Shown here one piece after another: positions 1 through 9,353 of a DNA stretch of 38,381 bases. The translations under genes were made by a program, and so were the position numbers. Numbering within the stretch: position 1 is the first letter of the stretch; the number at the start of each line of letters is the position of its first letter. The DNA comes from Chloroflexota bacterium. Its GTDB lineage: Bacteria > Chloroflexota > Anaerolineae > J102. The notes beneath the pieces are model-generated. The model was not told the origin of the DNA. It saw only the letters and a program-made list of their open reading frames with translations, and did no database searches. The stretch lies in NCBI GenBank assembly GCA_024224665.1, contig JAAENG010000494.1, positions 1-38,381 on the forward strand. Direction: 5' to 3'.

Positions 1-3000
1 GTGCGAGTAGTGGTCGATCCCTTTGATCGTACGGTTGAGACCTTTGAAGACAACAACGAGGCCACGGCCAATATCATCATTCTCACCCGCCCAGACCTGC
101 TGATCCCAACCATCAGTCTCGATGAGGCCGAACCGGTTGTAGGTCAGGATGTACAGGTTGAAATGCCTCTGCAAAACGATGGCCAGACGGCTGCAAGCGC
201 GTCTACACTGGCGCTCACGGTTGAAGACCCTGACAACGAGGTAAGTGTCATCTGTGAACCCACGCCCGCTGTACCCGGCGAGGATACTTTCACCGAACTC
301 TGTGTCTGGTCGCCTTCTGCGCCTGGCTTGCATCGCTTGTTCGCTGTAGGTGACAATGGCGGCGTCATCTTCGAATCGGGTGAGGGAAACAATCACCAGT
401 GGCGGGATCTCTATGTGGGGTTTGCCGGTCCGCTCCTACTTGATAGCGGTGCAGATGATGCAACGGATCCACCCTACGACCCGGCGTCAGGATACGGGTA
501 TATCGCAGACAACACTTTTGCCAGTGACTTCTGTGGATCCACTACTGAAGAAACTCAATTAGTCGCCGGTGATGGCTTAGTAGAGTACCAATTCGATCAC
601 TTATTGCCAGGTCATTTCTATCATCTGGATCTCACCCTTTACGAATGCGATAGTATCGGCCGCCAACAGCAGATCCTGGTCAATAATCAGATTGTTGGCG
701 ATCCAATCGATCTTTCGAGTGGCGAAATCCATGAAGTATCCATATTGCTCGATCCGGCATTCTACAAGGAACATGCGGTAACGATCGGCATCGAGGAATT
801 ACTCGGTAACGACGCCGTGGTCTCAGCCATTGCCCTGCATGATATCGACTATCGTTACGCCGATGCGGGCGGCGCTAATGACCCTGAATACGATGTCGAC
901 GCCGACTATGGTTTTGTCGATGGTGTCGAACAAGATTCTTGGGGCACATTGCCATACCAGTCCCGCCGCACCGACCTGGGAGACGGTGATCCGACAGATG
1001 ATCCCGACGACGAACTGGTCTATCAATTCGATAATTTGGATCCCACACTGCGGTATTTCCTGCGATTTGTCTTTTACCAGAACTCCGTCGGACTTTCTGA
1101 ACAGACGATCTGGGTGGATGACATCAGCACCGGCGAAATGGCCACTCTGGTCGATGAAGAGCGAGAGGATATCACCGTCAATGTTCCTCTAAACGCCTAC
1201 TTCAACGATGGCAGCATTGAGGTTCAGATCCGCCGGGAGGACAGCACAACCGGCGCTTTTGTCAACGAAATAAGCCTTGAACAGAAAACACTTCTCGATC
1301 TTCCTCAGATTAGGGATATCTCGATTGTCAATGTCAATGACATTCAAGCGACCATTACCTGGCAAACCGATCGCCCCACCAATGGTGAGGTACACTATGG
1401 TCCGACCCGAGCCTTAGGAAGTGTCGCTTATGATGATAGAGGTGTGCAAACAACGGCCACAACACACTTCGTGAGTTTACTGGGATTGTCACCAGAAACC
1501 GATTACTTCTTCTATGTGGTTTCAGCAGATGCGGTGGATGACAATGAAGGTGCACTCTATCAGTTCAGAACCGGCCCTACTCTGGGGATAGGACAAAATG
1601 ATACAGTCTACGGTCAGGTATTTGGCCCTGACGGCGTAACACCAGCAGAAGGCGCTTTAGTCAGGATACTGCTACTTGATGAAGACGGCCAACCTTCGTT
1701 GGGACAGGCATCACCCCTGGAAGCCATAGTGCAGTCTTCAGGCTACTGGTCGGTAAACCTGGGCAGTGCCCGTACCGACGATCTCCAGGCTTACTTTGCC
1801 TACAGCCCCAGTGGTGACCAACTCCAGCTCAACATCGATAGTGGTACGGGTTGCGCTGCGTTGCAGACAATCGACACGAGCGATGATACGCCTGCGCCAT
1901 CTATGAGCCTGGTCTGCCCAACACAGACTGTCCATAATCTGGATGCAAGTTGGAACCTCATCGCCCTAAACCTGGATTCTGATCCTCACCCGTTAGCGCA
2001 GGAGGTTCTGGATGAAATCAACGCTCAGGGTGGCGATGCAGAAGAAATCAACCGTCGGCTCAACGGAAGATGGGATGCGCATATCGACGGCTTACCATTC
2101 AACAACTTCCAGACTATATTCACCGAGGCCTATTTTATCCGCACCAACGTTAGCAGTGTCTGGGTGCGTGAGGGACGCCCTCCACTAGACGTGTTGCCCG
2201 TCGATCTCTATTCAGGTTGGAACCTGGTTGGCTTCCCGAAACTGGCCCAACCGATGGATGCGGAAGCATTGCTCCTCGATATACAGGCCCAAGGCGGCGC
2301 CTGCGATGAAATCGACAAATGGTCGTCTGGAAACTGGCTCGGCCATCCCCTGGGTATTCCCATCAATCTCTTCGACATACGCACTGATGCGGGCTACTTT
2401 ATTCGCTGCAGCAATGCGGTTACCTATATCATGAGTGACGCTGTGTACCAAACGATCTTTCCTGCTATCGAGCCGGTCGAGAGGTCGCCCGAGCCTGAGG
2501 CATCTCAGTCTCTGCCGCTGGTGGAGGATATCACGATCAGCAACCTCCGAGATGTGGCGTTTACCCTTTCCTGGCGTACAAATACGTATAGCAGAGGCTG
2601 GGTTGAGTTCGGAACCGATCCCGAAAACCTGGACCAGATCGCATACGATGATCGTGGTGAAGAGATCGTCTCCAGGCTATTTCATGCTAGTCTTGGCGGT
2701 CTCGCACCTGAGACCACTTACTACGTTCGCATTCATGCCGGAGAAAGCATGATTGATCAGAGTGGTGAACCCCTCCCGGTCACAACAGGCGCAATTCAGA
2801 GCCCAAGTATACCTTTTACCGCCTATGGACAGGTCGTGAAAGCAAATGGTACACCTGCCGGTGGGGCAATCATGCAAGTACGAGTTCATGGCGATCTTGT
2901 CGATGGTATTAACCTCTTGACCAGCCTGGTAGATGAATATGGATATTGGAGTCTTAGCCTGCCAGTAGAAGATTGTACGACAGCATCCCTATCACTCACA

Positions 3001-3126
3001 GTTGTCGAAGCGGAAGGCTCGATAACAGAGAGGGATATTTCGGCCTGTAACGCATCACCTGCACCGGCTATGGTGACAATACCAGACTATCAACCTCGTA
3101 TCTACACCCCCCTGATTCAGCAATAA
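1..3126 (+). CDS. Secreted multidomain surface protein (CARDB, jelly-roll-like, FN3 modules), 5' partial
   Basis: The frame is open from the first base and begins inside a domain, so the true start lies upstream. In the visible 1041 residues I see the end of one CARDB-like domain (about 1-30), a second CARDB domain (about 31-140), two related malectin/CBM-like beta domains (about 143-295 and 296-435), an FN3-like domain (435-530), a beta-sandwich of carboxypeptidase-regulatory type (535-640), a tandem pair of about 80-residue 'GWNL...AQGG...GYFIR' repeats (643-815), a second FN3 (839-935) and a second beta-sandwich (938-1030). The tail is PRIYTPLIQQ, a C-terminus seen on exported Chloroflexota proteins. 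There are no catalytic motifs. The likely role is extracellular adhesion or scaffolding, which is an inference. The next two genes on the same strand carry the same FN3 plus sandwich module. Confidence 0.85.
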   Translation: MRVVVDPFDRTVETFEDNNEATANIIILTRPDLLIPTISLDEAEPVVGQDVQVEMPLQNDGQTAASASTLALTVEDPDNEVSVICEPTPAVPGEDTFTELCVWSPSAPGLHRLFAVGDNGGVIFESGEGNNHQWRDLYVGFAGPLLLDSGADDATDPPYDPASGYGYIADNTFASDFCGSTTEETQLVAGDGLVEYQFDHLLPGHFYHLDLTLYECDSIGRQQQILVNNQIVGDPIDLSSGEIHEVSILLDPAFYKEHAVTIGIEELLGNDAVVSAIALHDIDYRYADAGGANDPEYDVDADYGFVDGVEQDSWGTLPYQSRRTDLGDGDPTDDPDDELVYQFDNLDPTLRYFLRFVFYQNSVGLSEQTIWVDDISTGEMATLVDEEREDITVNVPLNAYFNDGSIEVQIRREDSTTGAFVNEISLEQKTLLDLPQIRDISIVNVNDIQATITWQTDRPTNGEVHYGPTRALGSVAYDDRGVQTTATTHFVSLLGLSPETDYFFYVVSADAVDDNEGALYQFRTGPTLGIGQNDTVYGQVFGPDGVTPAEGALVRILLLDEDGQPSLGQASPLEAIVQSSGYWSVNLGSARTDDLQAYFAYSPSGDQLQLNIDSGTGCAALQTIDTSDDTPAPSMSLVCPTQTVHNLDASWNLIALNLDSDPHPLAQEVLDEINAQGGDAEEINRRLNGRWDAHIDGLPFNNFQTIFTEAYFIRTNVSSVWVREGRPPLDVLPVDLYSGWNLVGFPKLAQPMDAEALLLDIQAQGGACDEIDKWSSGNWLGHPLGIPINLFDIRTDAGYFIRCSNAVTYIMSDAVYQTIFPAIEPVERSPEPEASQSLPLVEDITISNLRDVAFTLSWRTNTYSRGWVEFGTDPENLDQIAYDDRGEEIVSRLFHASLGGLAPETTYYVRIHAGESMIDQSGEPLPVTTGAIQSPSIPFTAYGQVVKANGTPAGGAIMQVRVHGDLVDGINLLTSLVDEYGYWSLSLPVEDCTTASLSLTVVEAEGSITERDISACNASPAPAMVTIPDYQPRIYTPLIQQ

Positions 3127-3257
3127 CGCTCTCAACGTAGTCCTTGGGCTTCTGTGCAGAGCAAGAAATAATCCAGGCGAATGGATACAGTGTTCCTTCA
3201 GTTCAAGTTTTCCCCATCTGACCCGACCTGCTTCGCCCGGAATCACCCACCTTCGAA

Positions 3258-3299
3258 CTGGACCCCTACACCTACGTATTATGTGGGTGCGGGGGCCAG
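3258..3299 (+). terminator. Imperfect hairpin between surface genes, possible terminator
   Basis: CTGG-A-CCCC pairs with GGGGG-CCAG across about 42 bases, with an inner weak pairing of CACC and GGGTG. It lies in the 224-bp gap between two surface-protein genes. No T-run follows, so it is a weak candidate for an intrinsic terminator and could instead be an RNA processing or stability hairpin. The rest of the gap shows nothing I can name. Confidence 0.35.
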
Positions 3300-3350
3300 T
3301 AATTCAGCTAGCTAAAGGTTCCTAGCAAAATCACCAGGAGAGACATAATC

Positions 3351-4439
3351 ATGAAGTGGGCTTGCATCCGTAAGACAACTACCTACCTGGCCTTCGTTTG
3401 CGTGCTGGCTGGCTTTTTGCAGGGGGCGGCTCCACAACTGATGGCCAGTCGTACAGCGCAAGCGCAAGAGCCCGAATCTCAATTCAACAAGGTTTATATC
3501 ACCGACGTCGGAAATGGAGGCTTTGTCGTGAGTTGGACTACTTCAGAAGCATCTACCGGCGCGGTTGAATGGGGAGAAGCAACACCTCCAACAAACTGGA
3601 TCAGTGATCCCGCTGTGGATACCAGCGCCCACTATGTACGTGTGGCGGAGGGAGATGTACTCGAATCCCAAACCCATCACCTATTTCAAGTTACGTCGGA
3701 TACGACGGTGGATGACCGCAATGGCGATTACTATACCGTTTCTACAGGTCCAATTCCAGACGGTAGCACGCCGTCAGGTCGTACGATCTGGGGCTATGTT
3801 TATCAGAAAGATGGATTTACACCCGCTGTCTATGTCACCGTATACCTGCAAATAAAAGACGGCGATGGCATAGGCAGCAGCGGCGTCTCGCAGTGGGTTA
3901 CAGTCCGAACTGATGAACAGGGTGGGTGGTATTACACCATGGACATTCGTACGGCAGATGCGGGTGGTTACTTTTCATTTAGCGATGGTACAGACGAGCT
4001 TTATGTAATAGCGCGGGGAGGTAGTGCCGGGGTTGCTGCGGTCACTACAAACACACCTGCTGACTATCCCAAGGGGTACCAGTTTGCCGATATTGTACTA
4101 GGTTCGCCTTCTGCCCCTGTCACACCGTCGGTATCGATAAACCAAGATAGTTCGCCCGATGTGCAACTCTCTTGGTCTCATCCAGCTGACTGTGCGGATT
4201 ACGAAATATGGTGGAGCGAGAGTCCTTACTTCGACCGAGGTGACAGCGGATCCCATTGGTTAGCCGATAGTTCGCCGCCGCTCGAGGATACTACGATAAA
4301 TCACACTCACACCGGCGTCTTAGGTGACACAACAGACGAGTACTATGCCATCACTTGCTTCAACCTGGCCGGCGAGCCTGCCACGGGTTCCAGCCCTGTG
4401 GGCACATTTAGTTTCAGCTTGACACCGGGCGCATCCTAA
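3351..4439 (+). CDS. Secreted FN3 / beta-sandwich surface protein
   Basis: A 362-residue exported protein. The ATG follows AGGAG by about 10 bases. Residues 1-38 form a signal peptide with a hydrophobic core and an AQA-type cleavage site. Then come an FN3-like domain (about 45-140), a beta-sandwich resembling carboxypeptidase-regulatory folds (about 145-255) and a final FN3-like domain (about 258-355). The first two domains match the paired module in the flanking proteins, including the 'ITDV...VSWTT' strand and the 'STGP' hinge, so the three genes probably arose by duplication and work together on the cell surface. Unlike its neighbours it lacks the YxPLI-type tail. No enzymatic residues are evident. 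It is probably co-transcribed with the next gene, 29 bp downstream. Confidence 0.85.
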   Translation: MKWACIRKTTTYLAFVCVLAGFLQGAAPQLMASRTAQAQEPESQFNKVYITDVGNGGFVVSWTTSEASTGAVEWGEATPPTNWISDPAVDTSAHYVRVAEGDVLESQTHHLFQVTSDTTVDDRNGDYYTVSTGPIPDGSTPSGRTIWGYVYQKDGFTPAVYVTVYLQIKDGDGIGSSGVSQWVTVRTDEQGGWYYTMDIRTADAGGYFSFSDGTDELYVIARGGSAGVAAVTTNTPADYPKGYQFADIVLGSPSAPVTPSVSINQDSSPDVQLSWSHPADCADYEIWWSESPYFDRGDSGSHWLADSSPPLEDTTINHTHTGVLGDTTDEYYAITCFNLAGEPATGSSPVGTFSFSLTPGAS

Positions 4440-4468
4440 TATCTCACCGTCGACTTCCATAGAGATCA

Positions 4469-7400
4469 ATGTCTAAACGTTCATCGAGCCTTGGGTTATT
4501 GCTGTTAGTCTGTAGCCTGATCACACTCACAGCCAACTACACGCAGGCATATGTTTGGGCTAAAACCAGTCCTGCAGCGGGCGTCGATCAACTACAAATC
4601 ACCAACGTCAGGGATGTAGCGGTTACCATCTCCTGGCTGACCGATTCATCTGTCACAGGCCATGTTCACTATGGTACTAGCACAGCCCTGGGGCAGATCG
4701 CCAATGATGGCCGAGGGGCGACGACCTTTGCCGAGACCCATTATGTTACCTTGACCGGCCTTTCGCCTAAAACGACCTACTATTTCGACATCGTGTTGGA
4801 CAATGGCGCCCATATCGATGACAACGGGGGCGCACACTATCAACTGAGCACGGGACCAACGCTCGCCGTGCCGGCTCCCGACACTGCCTACGGGCAAGTC
4901 TTTCTCAGCGATGGTGTCACGCCCGCTGCCGGGACTATCCTATATATTGAATTGGCGGATGCCGATGGGCAGGGGTCAAGTGGGCGATCGGCATCGTTGT
5001 CGGCACTGGTCGCTGCCAACGGCTTCTGGGCAACTAGTATGAGTTCGGCTCGAGTTCAGGACTACAGTGCGACCTTTCAGTATTCAGACAGCGGGGATAC
5101 AGTGCGACTATTCGCCCAGGGTGCCAGTCAGGGCAGTGCCACTATCGAAACGGACACTGCAGATGATACACCTGCTCCGGCCATGGAGCTGCAATCCTCT
5201 CAACAAACGAGTACGCCCTCCCCCACGGCATCGCCGACTAATACACCCTCAAGTACTCCTACGCATACGCCAACTCCAACCAGAACCTTCACGCCGACAG
5301 CAACGTCTTCACCAACGGCTACCCCGACTCCTACATCAAGCTCAACACCTTCGCCGTCACCCACATCGACTCACACACTAACACCGTCGCCCACTCACAC
5401 GGCAACGCCTTCACCAACGGCTACTCCGACTCCTACATCAAGCTCAACACCTTCGCCATCACCCACACCGACTCACACACTAACACCGTCGCCCACTCAC
5501 ACAGCAACGCCTTTGCCAACGGCTACTCCGACTCCTACATCAAGCCCAACACCTTCGCCATCACCCACACCGACTCACACACTGACAACGTCGCCGACCA
5601 GCACAACAACCCCCTCACCTGAACCAACTTTGAGCCCAACTCCAACTTTGACTCATTCTCCCTCACCTACACCTACACCTACTCCTACTCCTACTCCTAC
5701 ACCTACCATTCCTCTACCGCCAACAGATACACCCACCATCACACCGACGCCAACAGCAACACCCTACGTTACCAATACACCCACGCCGACTGCTACAGCC
5801 ACATCTGAACCTATCATCTGTCCTACAACCACAACCCCAGTGGACATTGCGCTGGTGATCGACCGCTCAGGCAGCATGAATGGTCAACCCATTTCCGACG
5901 AAAAAGCTGCTGCCAGGAATTTTGTGGATTTGCTGAACTTCGAACAGGATCAGGTGGGGCTAGTGTCCTTTTCTGCCGAAGCAAGTCTCAACCAACCACT
6001 CAGTAACAGCGGTGACGCTGTGAAAGACGCTATCGCTGCCTTAGTGGCCGGTGGTTATACCAATATGACTGCGGCTATTAATACCGCTCAGACAGAATTG
6101 ATAAGCGTTCGTCACAATCCCTTAGCTCGACCCGTCATGCTCTTTATGTCCGACGGCCTTCCTGAAGGTGAAGACACGCAGGCTTCCGTACTTATTGCCG
6201 CACAGGCAGCCAAAGATGCGGGTACCCGTATCTTCACCATAGGGTTAGGTAGTGTCGACGCCAATCTCATGAGACGATTAGCGTCAACACCCGCTGATTA
6301 CTACTTCGCTCCAACATCACCTGATCTTACAGCCATCTACCAGACTATAGCGCAAGTCATCCTTTGCGGTGAACCTACGATTAAGGTGATCCCTGTAGAA
6401 ATCCGTGCTCCATTGAGTGGCAACAGCTTCACCGTAGATATTACCGCTGAAGATGTTGTTGATCTGGCAGCGTACCAGCTTGACCTGCTGTATGATCCGT
6501 CGATTGTCCAAGTGAACGATGTAGTTACAGGATCGCTCCTTGGCAGTACCGGTCGTTCCGTAAGTCCGGTAGAGCCTATTATCGACAATGGGGAAGGTAA
6601 AGTAAGTATTGGTGCCTTTACCTTCGGCAATCAACCCGCCGTCAATGGTTCAGGCACTTTAGCGACACTCACTTTGCTTCCTCGGGCAAGTGGTTTCAGC
6701 GACTTGACTATTCAGAACTTACAAGCCTCAACGGCCGATCTGGAACCCTTGGACATCACCACCGAAGCTGGGCATGTAGAAATCATCGGCTGTTTCGGCG
6801 ACTTTGATGGCGACAATGATGTAGATATCTTCGACCTGCAGCGAGTCGCTAATCAGTGGAACTGCCGCAGTGGTAATGATTGCTACAATATCATCTTTGA
6901 CACCGAGCCAGATGGTGACATCGATGCTTTTGACTTACAACGGTTCGCTGCTGCTTGGGGGACAACGTGTACGCCGAGTCAGGGGCTCAATCTGCTTGCT
7001 GCTGGCACTTCCTCTGCAGCTGTAAGCCTATCCATCCAGCCGGCAACCATTCAAATGCTCCCCGAAGATTCGATTTCCCTCACAGTTTGGATTGAAGATG
7101 CAACAGATGTCGGCACGTTCCAGTCCGACTTGGTATTTGATCCCGACATTCTTGCCATCGAAAGCGTGGCGCTGTCGGATTTCCTAGGAAGTACGGGCCG
7201 TACGGTTTCAGCGCTTGGACCAACCATCGATAATATGATCGGACGTGTAACTTTCGGCGCCTACACGCTAGGCTCTCAGCCAGGTCCTAACGGCAATGGT
7301 GGTTTAGCAGTAGTTACCATACGAGCTAAAGCAGTTGGTGAAACCATAATCAGTTTCCAACAAAGTGGCATTGGTAATACCCGGGGAGATCCTTTGCCTC

Positions 7401-7474
7401 TTGGGGGCTTAGAACCAAGTTATGTAAAGATTAGCGACCATCTATACCTTTATTTGCCTATGATTACACGTTGA
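4469..7474 (+). CDS. Secreted vWA-cohesin-dockerin-cohesin protein with Thr/Pro stalk
   Basis: 1001 residues. After a signal peptide (about 1-28) come an FN3-like domain (35-130) and its partner beta-sandwich (136-235), the module shared with the two preceding genes. A Thr/Pro/Ser stalk of about 210 residues follows. Next is a vWA domain (about 456-630) with an intact MIDAS motif DRSGSMNG and a later 'FMSDGLPEG' segment. Then come a cohesin-like domain (about 637-770), a type I dockerin with two calcium loops ([14 protein letters not shown] and [14 protein letters not shown], about 774-830) and a second cohesin-like domain (849-987). The C-terminus is [10 protein letters not shown]. Cohesins bind dockerins in cellulosomes and similar assemblies. 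Having both in one chain suggests self-association or cross-linking on the surface, which is inference. The Shine-Dalgarno sequence is weak. Confidence 0.9.
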   Translation: MSKRSSSLGLLLLVCSLITLTANYTQAYVWAKTSPAAGVDQLQITNVRDVAVTISWLTDSSVTGHVHYGTSTALGQIANDGRGATTFAETHYVTLTGLSPKTTYYFDIVLDNGAHIDDNGGAHYQLSTGPTLAVPAPDTAYGQVFLSDGVTPAAGTILYIELADADGQGSSGRSASLSALVAANGFWATSMSSARVQDYSATFQYSDSGDTVRLFAQGASQGSATIETDTADDTPAPAMELQSSQQTSTPSPTASPTNTPSSTPTHTPTPTRTFTPTATSSPTATPTPTSSSTPSPSPTSTHTLTPSPTHTATPSPTATPTPTSSSTPSPSPTPTHTLTPSPTHTATPLPTATPTPTSSPTPSPSPTPTHTLTTSPTSTTTPSPEPTLSPTPTLTHSPSPTPTPTPTPTPTPTIPLPPTDTPTITPTPTATPYVTNTPTPTATATSEPIICPTTTTPVDIALVIDRSGSMNGQPISDEKAAARNFVDLLNFEQDQVGLVSFSAEASLNQPLSNSGDAVKDAIAALVAGGYTNMTAAINTAQTELISVRHNPLARPVMLFMSDGLPEGEDTQASVLIAAQAAKDAGTRIFTIGLGSVDANLMRRLASTPADYYFAPTSPDLTAIYQTIAQVILCGEPTIKVIPVEIRAPLSGNSFTVDITAEDVVDLAAYQLDLLYDPSIVQVNDVVTGSLLGSTGRSVSPVEPIIDNGEGKVSIGAFTFGNQPAVNGSGTLATLTLLPRASGFSDLTIQNLQASTADLEPLDITTEAGHVEIIGCFGDFDGDNDVDIFDLQRVANQWNCRSGNDCYNIIFDTEPDGDIDAFDLQRFAAAWGTTCTPSQGLNLLAAGTSSAAVSLSIQPATIQMLPEDSISLTVWIEDATDVGTFQSDLVFDPDILAIESVALSDFLGSTGRTVSALGPTIDNMIGRVTFGAYTLGSQPGPNGNGGLAVVTIRAKAVGETIISFQQSGIGNTRGDPLPLGGLEPSYVKISDHLYLYLPMITR
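5303..5590 (+). repeat. 102-bp tandem repeat encoding the Thr/Pro stalk
   Basis: Near-identical units start at about 5303, 5405 and 5507, a period of 102 bp or 34 codons, with roughly 2.8 copies. Each unit encodes Thr-Pro-Ser-rich stalk sequence. A shorter hexameric tract coding for (Thr-Pro)n follows at about 5665-5710. Because the unit is a multiple of three, copy-number change would alter stalk length without breaking the frame. Confidence 0.9.
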
Positions 7475-7509
7475 GTGCACAGTTTACAGCCGTTCAAATC
7501 ATATACACC

Positions 7510-7543
7510 GACCTGCCGGAGTCATAGAAAATCCTGGCAGGTC
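7510..7543 (+). terminator. Hairpin after the vWA/cohesin gene
   Basis: GACCTGCC (7510-7517) pairs with GGCAGGTC (7536-7543), extended inward by GGA/TCC around a one-base bulge. The sequence after it is moderately T-rich (ATACTCTTTCCCTTT). It sits 35 bp past the stop codon, so it is a plausible intrinsic terminator for the surface cluster. Confidence 0.55.
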
Positions 7544-7641
7544 ATACTCTTTCCCTTTGGTCAATAACCAGCACCTTTGTGTACCAGGGAACACACTGAT
7601 TATTAGCATGATAGGTCGGTGCATAGAAAGGAGGTAGAATT

Positions 7642-8844
7642 ATGTCGAAGTTAGATATATTTCATACGATAATTGATATCCGTATCTTTGCGATCATCAT
7701 AAGTATTCCATTAGCTGTTTGTCTCCTCCTTGGCTGCGCAGGTCAGGTAGCGCCTGGCACTCAGGTTGTGCCAAGGCAATCACAAGAGGTGGACGATTTG
7801 GAGGCAGAAGCAGCGGCGATGGCAACCAAAGCCGCTGCTGTAGAAACGCTAGCTGCTGCAACCAAGGCCGCTGCTCTGGATGGTCATGTTACTGACATTC
7901 CTCCCGGTGAAACCCCGCCCCCTGAACCGCCAGACAGCCCTGATGATACACCGTCCCCTACAGCGACCATCTCAATCTCTCAAATCCGAACCTTAACTCC
8001 TACCCCAATTTTCACCCCCGCCCCTGTCCCTCCGAGTCTATCTGTCAAAGTACAATCAAGCAAGCTAAATGTCAGAGAAGGGCCCGCCACCAGCCATGGA
8101 ATCGTTACCCAGGTTCGGAAGAATAAAACGCTGGCCGTCCATGAAAGGACAGAGAAGGCAGACTGGATCCGAATAACCACACCCAAGGGAGAAGATGGGT
8201 GGGTATCTGTGTCACCAACTGACATAGGTGATCGCGTGAATGAAGTGCCTGTTGCCATAGATCCGCCGACTCCTCCCCCCTGCCGGACAGGGACCCGAGG
8301 TATGATTGCCTTCAAGTCCAGCCGCGGCGGTATCTGGGTCATGAATGGGGATGGCAGCAATCAAATGCCCATGTGCAATCCGAACAGGTATTATTCGGCG
8401 TTAGGGCTGCGAAGTCATGAATACTGTTCCAAGGATGGACTGTATTGTGTGGAAGTCAGGCATCATGACGTTTATGTCGAGGATCGGGAATATGGGTCTG
8501 GCTGGCATCAGATCGTAAGCAACAACAACATAGACTGGGATCCACGCATTCATCCTGAAGGATACTGGGTGGTGTTCGTAACCAACCGCAATGGCAATGA
8601 TGAGCTGTGGCTGATCAGCCGTGAAGTCACGGGTGAACGCCGTCTAACCATAAATGATTGGCAATGGGATAAACACCCTTCCTGGTCCCCCGACGGAAAT
8701 CGCATCGTGTTCTACTCAAACCGGGTGACTGGCAGAAAACAGCTATGGGTGCTGGATCCAAACACGCCGCTGCGAGAGAAAACTAATCCACGTAATATCA
8801 GTCGTAACCGTTCTGTAGATTCGGATCCGGTGTGGTTGAAGTAG
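7642..8844 (+). CDS. Lipoprotein with SH3 domain and PD40/TolB-like propeller
   Basis: A 400-residue lipoprotein. The ATG follows a strong AAGGAGG. The signal peptide ends in a lipobox LLLG-C with the lipidated Cys at residue 32. Next come an Ala/Glu-rich helical stretch (about 50-78), a Pro/Thr linker, a bacterial SH3 domain (about 130-198, with 'LNVREGPATSHGIV' and 'GWVSV'), and a C-terminal set of PD40 repeats (about 215-400, with 'HPSWSPDGNRIVFYSNR') that should form a partial TolB-like beta-propeller. The SH3 part probably binds peptidoglycan or peptide. The propeller is a likely protein-binding platform. The same two domain types recur in separate proteins encoded downstream on the opposite strand. 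No enzyme function is suggested. Confidence 0.85.
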   Translation: MSKLDIFHTIIDIRIFAIIISIPLAVCLLLGCAGQVAPGTQVVPRQSQEVDDLEAEAAAMATKAAAVETLAAATKAAALDGHVTDIPPGETPPPEPPDSPDDTPSPTATISISQIRTLTPTPIFTPAPVPPSLSVKVQSSKLNVREGPATSHGIVTQVRKNKTLAVHERTEKADWIRITTPKGEDGWVSVSPTDIGDRVNEVPVAIDPPTPPPCRTGTRGMIAFKSSRGGIWVMNGDGSNQMPMCNPNRYYSALGLRSHEYCSKDGLYCVEVRHHDVYVEDREYGSGWHQIVSNNNIDWDPRIHPEGYWVVFVTNRNGNDELWLISREVTGERRLTINDWQWDKHPSWSPDGNRIVFYSNRVTGRKQLWVLDPNTPLREKTNPRNISRNRSVDSDPVWLK

Positions 8845-8995
8845 AGACAGGTTGGAGAGACGAGGTGAACTTGTGATTCAATGAATGCACTTACAGATTC
8901 GTTCAATATCATGCCGCCGACTCTACGTGTGGGAGATCAGTGGTATTACCAAGCGCGGATAAACATTAACGACTAGAAAACCCAGCCTGAGACGC

Positions 8996-9027
8996 AAAAC
9001 GCCCGACCTGAAGAATCAGGCCAGACG
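8996..9027 (-). terminator. Intrinsic terminator of the tRNA operon
   Basis: On the minus strand, CGTCTGGCCTGA and TCAGGTCGGGCG form a 12-bp stem with three G-U pairs and one U-G pair around a TTCT loop, followed at once by TTTT. It lies 17 bp past the last tRNA. The rest of the interval from 8845 to 9043 holds nothing else I can support. Confidence 0.75.
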
Positions 9028-9043
9028 TCTGAGCAAAATACAG

Positions 9044-9117
9044 TGGGGCCCCTCGGGCTCGAACCGAGAACCGGCGGTTTATGAGACCGCTGCTCTAACC
9101 ACTTGAGCTAAGGCCCC
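9044..9117 (-). tRNA. tRNA with CAU anticodon (elongator Met or Ile2)
   Basis: A complete 74-nt cloverleaf. The acceptor is GGGGCCT paired with GGGCCCC, with discriminator A. The anticodon stem is GCGGT/ACCGC with loop CTCATAA (CAT at 9081-9083), and the T arm contains GTTCGAGC. CCA is not encoded. It is not an initiator tRNA: position 1 pairs with 72, and the anticodon stem lacks the three G-C pairs. A CAU anticodon can be elongator Met or, after lysidine modification, Ile for AUA. I cannot separate these by eye. Confidence 0.93.
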
Positions 9118-9214
9118 TGGTATAGCGAACTGCCAGGGTGTTGTTTCTTCCTGACAGCTCTTTGTTAGGATTGCACAAGACACAAATTATCCAACATTCT
9201 TGTAAAATCCGTGA

Positions 9215-9266
9215 GCAACTCCAGTAAAATACTGCCAGTTTGGGATAATAGCTTTACTGGAGTTGC
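9215..9266. repeat. 14-bp inverted repeat between two tRNA genes
   Basis: GCAACTCCAGTAAA (9215-9228) and its exact reverse complement (9253-9266) flank a 24-base spacer. It lies within the 158-bp gap between tRNA-Gly and the CAU tRNA. It could be an operon-internal processing stem, or a second terminator or regulatory hairpin. There is no T-run on the minus strand. Confidence 0.7.
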
Positions 9267-9275
9267 CTTAGCCTA

Positions 9276-9346
9276 AGCGGGCGACGGGACTCGAACCCGT
9301 GATAACAGCTTGGAAGGCTGTTGTGTTACCACTACACCACGCCCGC
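9276..9346 (-). tRNA. tRNA-Gly (UCC)
   Basis: A 71-nt cloverleaf. The acceptor is GCGGGCG/CGCCCGC with discriminator T. The anticodon stem is ACAGC/GCTGT with loop CTTCCAA (anticodon TCC), and the T arm is CGGGTTCGAGTCCCG. No CCA is encoded. It is the second gene of the tRNA operon, 7 bp after tRNA-Pro. Confidence 0.96.
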
Positions 9347-9353
9347 ATGGCTG

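Noticed and set aside
5303-5710. Regular repeats that might be taken for a CRISPR array
   Set aside because: The 102-bp units are coding, in frame with the Thr/Pro stalk, with no constant repeat plus variable spacer pattern.
6317-6634. Two overlapping antisense frames inside the vWA/cohesin gene
   Set aside because: They are shadows of a well-supported coding region, with no ribosome site or recognisable product.
9044-9117. Initiator tRNA-fMet
   Set aside because: Base 1 pairs with 72, and the three G-C pairs of the initiator anticodon stem are missing.
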